Source: an uncultured Anaerolineae bacterium
GTDB taxonomy: Bacteria; Chloroflexota; Anaerolineae; Anaerolineales; Villigracilaceae
NCBI GenBank assembly: GCA_903854805.1
Contig: CAINXK010000526.1
Location: 1 to 6,823 of the forward strand
Direction of reading: 5' to 3'
DNA length: 6,823 nucleotides
This document shows positions 6,004 to 6,823 of this stretch, piece by piece. A model generated the notes under the pieces. The model was given only the letters and a program-made list of their open reading frames with translations. It was not told the origin of the DNA and ran no database searches. How positions within the stretch are numbered: position 1 is the first letter of the stretch; the number at the start of each line of letters is the position of its first letter. A program made the translations under genes and the position numbers.

Positions 6004-6823
6004 ATGGTCATCATGAAAAATCGCTCCAACCAGGTTTTTATCCCACTGCTTGTATTCTTCATATTCTTTTTTTCCATGGCCGTGGTGCAATTTTCAACGC
6101 CAGACTTACCTGATAATGATGGTTTTTATCACATCAAGCTGGCATGGTTGATGCGCACCGAAGGTCTCAAACCTGTTTTTTCCTGGCTGCCATTAACCAT
6201 CCTCAACCCTCGAGAGTTTTACGATCATCATTTTCTATTTCACGTTGCCTTGATCCCTTTTACATTTGGCGACCTGGTCACAGGAGCCAAGTGGGCTGCC
6301 GTCACCTTTTCCAGCCTGGCTTTCCTCACAATCTGGTATTTGTTCAGCCAGCAGAAAATAGATCACCCCCTGCTCTGGTCGGTCGGATTGCTGGCTGTGT
6401 CTGAGGCCTTTATCTACCGCATGAGCATCCCCAGAGCACAGTCACTCTCTCTGGGAGTCCTGGCCCTGGGAATGGCCTGGATGTTGAGCGGGAAATATAT
6501 TCGTCTGGCACAATTGGCTTTCTTCTACGTCTGGCTATATGATGCATTTCCCCTTTTAATGGCCCTGGCTGTTTTATACGTGGTAGCGATTGCCATCACC
6601 GAACACCGTTTGGAATTGAGACCTGTCATTTACGTTGGTATTGGGCTTGCGGTAGGGATCCTGGTTAATCCATATTTCCCATACAATCTTATCTTTGCAT
6701 ACAGACACATGCTTCCAAAGTTGATAGATGCCACATCTATCCGCGTCGGCAATGAATGGTATCCCTACACAACAGAACAATTACTGAATAACTCTTTTCC
6801 AGGATTGCTGGCTTTTTTCAGCG
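6004..6823 (+). CDS. Multi-spanning membrane protein, GT-C/STT3-like glycosyltransferase candidate, 5' part
   Basis: An open frame of 273 codons with no stop before the window end. The product has an N-terminal membrane segment (about residues 11-29), then a loop with PDNDGFYHIKLAWLM (36-50) and EFYDHHFLFHVALIPF (71-86), then several more hydrophobic segments (about 96-113, 122-139, 146-162, 168-198, 207-221) and VNPYFPYNL (221-229). An acidic DxD-type motif followed by a Tyr-His pair in the first loop is the layout of GT-C enzymes such as the oligosaccharyltransferase STT3/AglB. Those transfer lipid-linked sugars on the outer face of the membrane. The similarity is by pattern only; it may be a membrane protein of unknown function. 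Starts at 6004 and 6013 are possible. Neither has a Shine-Dalgarno sequence, but TATAAA at 5998-6003 just upstream could be a -10 box giving a nearly leaderless message. The terminator upstream implies its own transcription. Confidence 0.68.
   Translation, partial: MVIMKNRSNQVFIPLLVFFIFFFSMAVVQFSTPDLPDNDGFYHIKLAWLMRTEGLKPVFSWLPLTILNPREFYDHHFLFHVALIPFTFGDLVTGAKWAAVTFSSLAFLTIWYLFSQQKIDHPLLWSVGLLAVSEAFIYRMSIPRAQSLSLGVLALGMAWMLSGKYIRLAQLAFFYVWLYDAFPLLMALAVLYVVAIAITEHRLELRPVIYVGIGLAVGILVNPYFPYNLIFAYRHMLPKLIDATSIRVGNEWYPYTTEQLLNNSFPGLLAFFS

Noticed and set aside
6144..6404. 86-residue plus-strand frame inside the membrane-protein gene
   Set aside because: It is out of frame with the 273-codon hydrophobic frame, which has clear membrane segments and motifs and runs to the window end.
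6574..6780. 68-residue minus-strand frame
   Set aside because: Antisense to the partial membrane-protein gene, with no recognisable domain.

Overview
The window looks like a piece of a bacterial chromosome of moderate base composition, most likely from the Chloroflexota (perhaps Anaerolineae-like). That placement is inferred from gene content, not measured. The clues are an F420-type luciferase-like oxidoreductase, an ECF sigma factor followed by a DUF5667 membrane protein with a long Asn/Asp/Ser/Gly tail, and an STT3-like multi-spanning membrane protein. No mobile element, CRISPR array, tRNA or rRNA was seen. Genes are tightly packed and no gene-free stretch exceeds 200 bases.

Left edge: the last 58 codons of a plus-strand phosphodiester glycosidase (NAGPA-type) gene run into a convergent minus-strand cluster only 6 bases away. 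That cluster, read right to left, is an acyl-CoA thioesterase of the 4HBT hotdog type (3948-3523), an M42 metallo-aminopeptidase (3329-2280), a TIGR03617-like F420-dependent oxidoreductase (2191-1181) and an extended SDR / NAD-dependent epimerase (1178-186). The last two are 2 bases apart, and the ribosome binding site of the second lies inside the end of the first, so they are probably translationally coupled. For three of these genes the longest open frame starts too early; better starts are given.

Centre and right: a 168-base divergent intergenic region separates the thioesterase from an ECF sigma factor gene (4117-4653). It carries a good housekeeping-type promoter and, just downstream, a sequence resembling an ECF-type promoter, which suggests dual control and autoregulation. 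Twelve bases after the sigma gene comes a Cys-free protein (4666-5925) with a short basic cytoplasmic part, one membrane segment, a DUF5667 domain and a 169-residue low-complexity tail predicted to be outside the cell. It is the natural candidate for the sigma factor's membrane-bound partner. A strong internal ribosome binding site in frame would also make a shorter form that begins with what looks like an export signal. A 14-bp perfect hairpin terminator closes this unit.

Right edge: an incomplete plus-strand gene (from 6004 or 6013, running off the window) encodes a multi-spanning membrane protein with GT-C/STT3-like loop motifs.

The most interesting unit is the sigma factor / DUF5667 pair with its tandem promoters and possible two-form product. 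The thioesterase-to-SDR cluster looks like ordinary metabolism.
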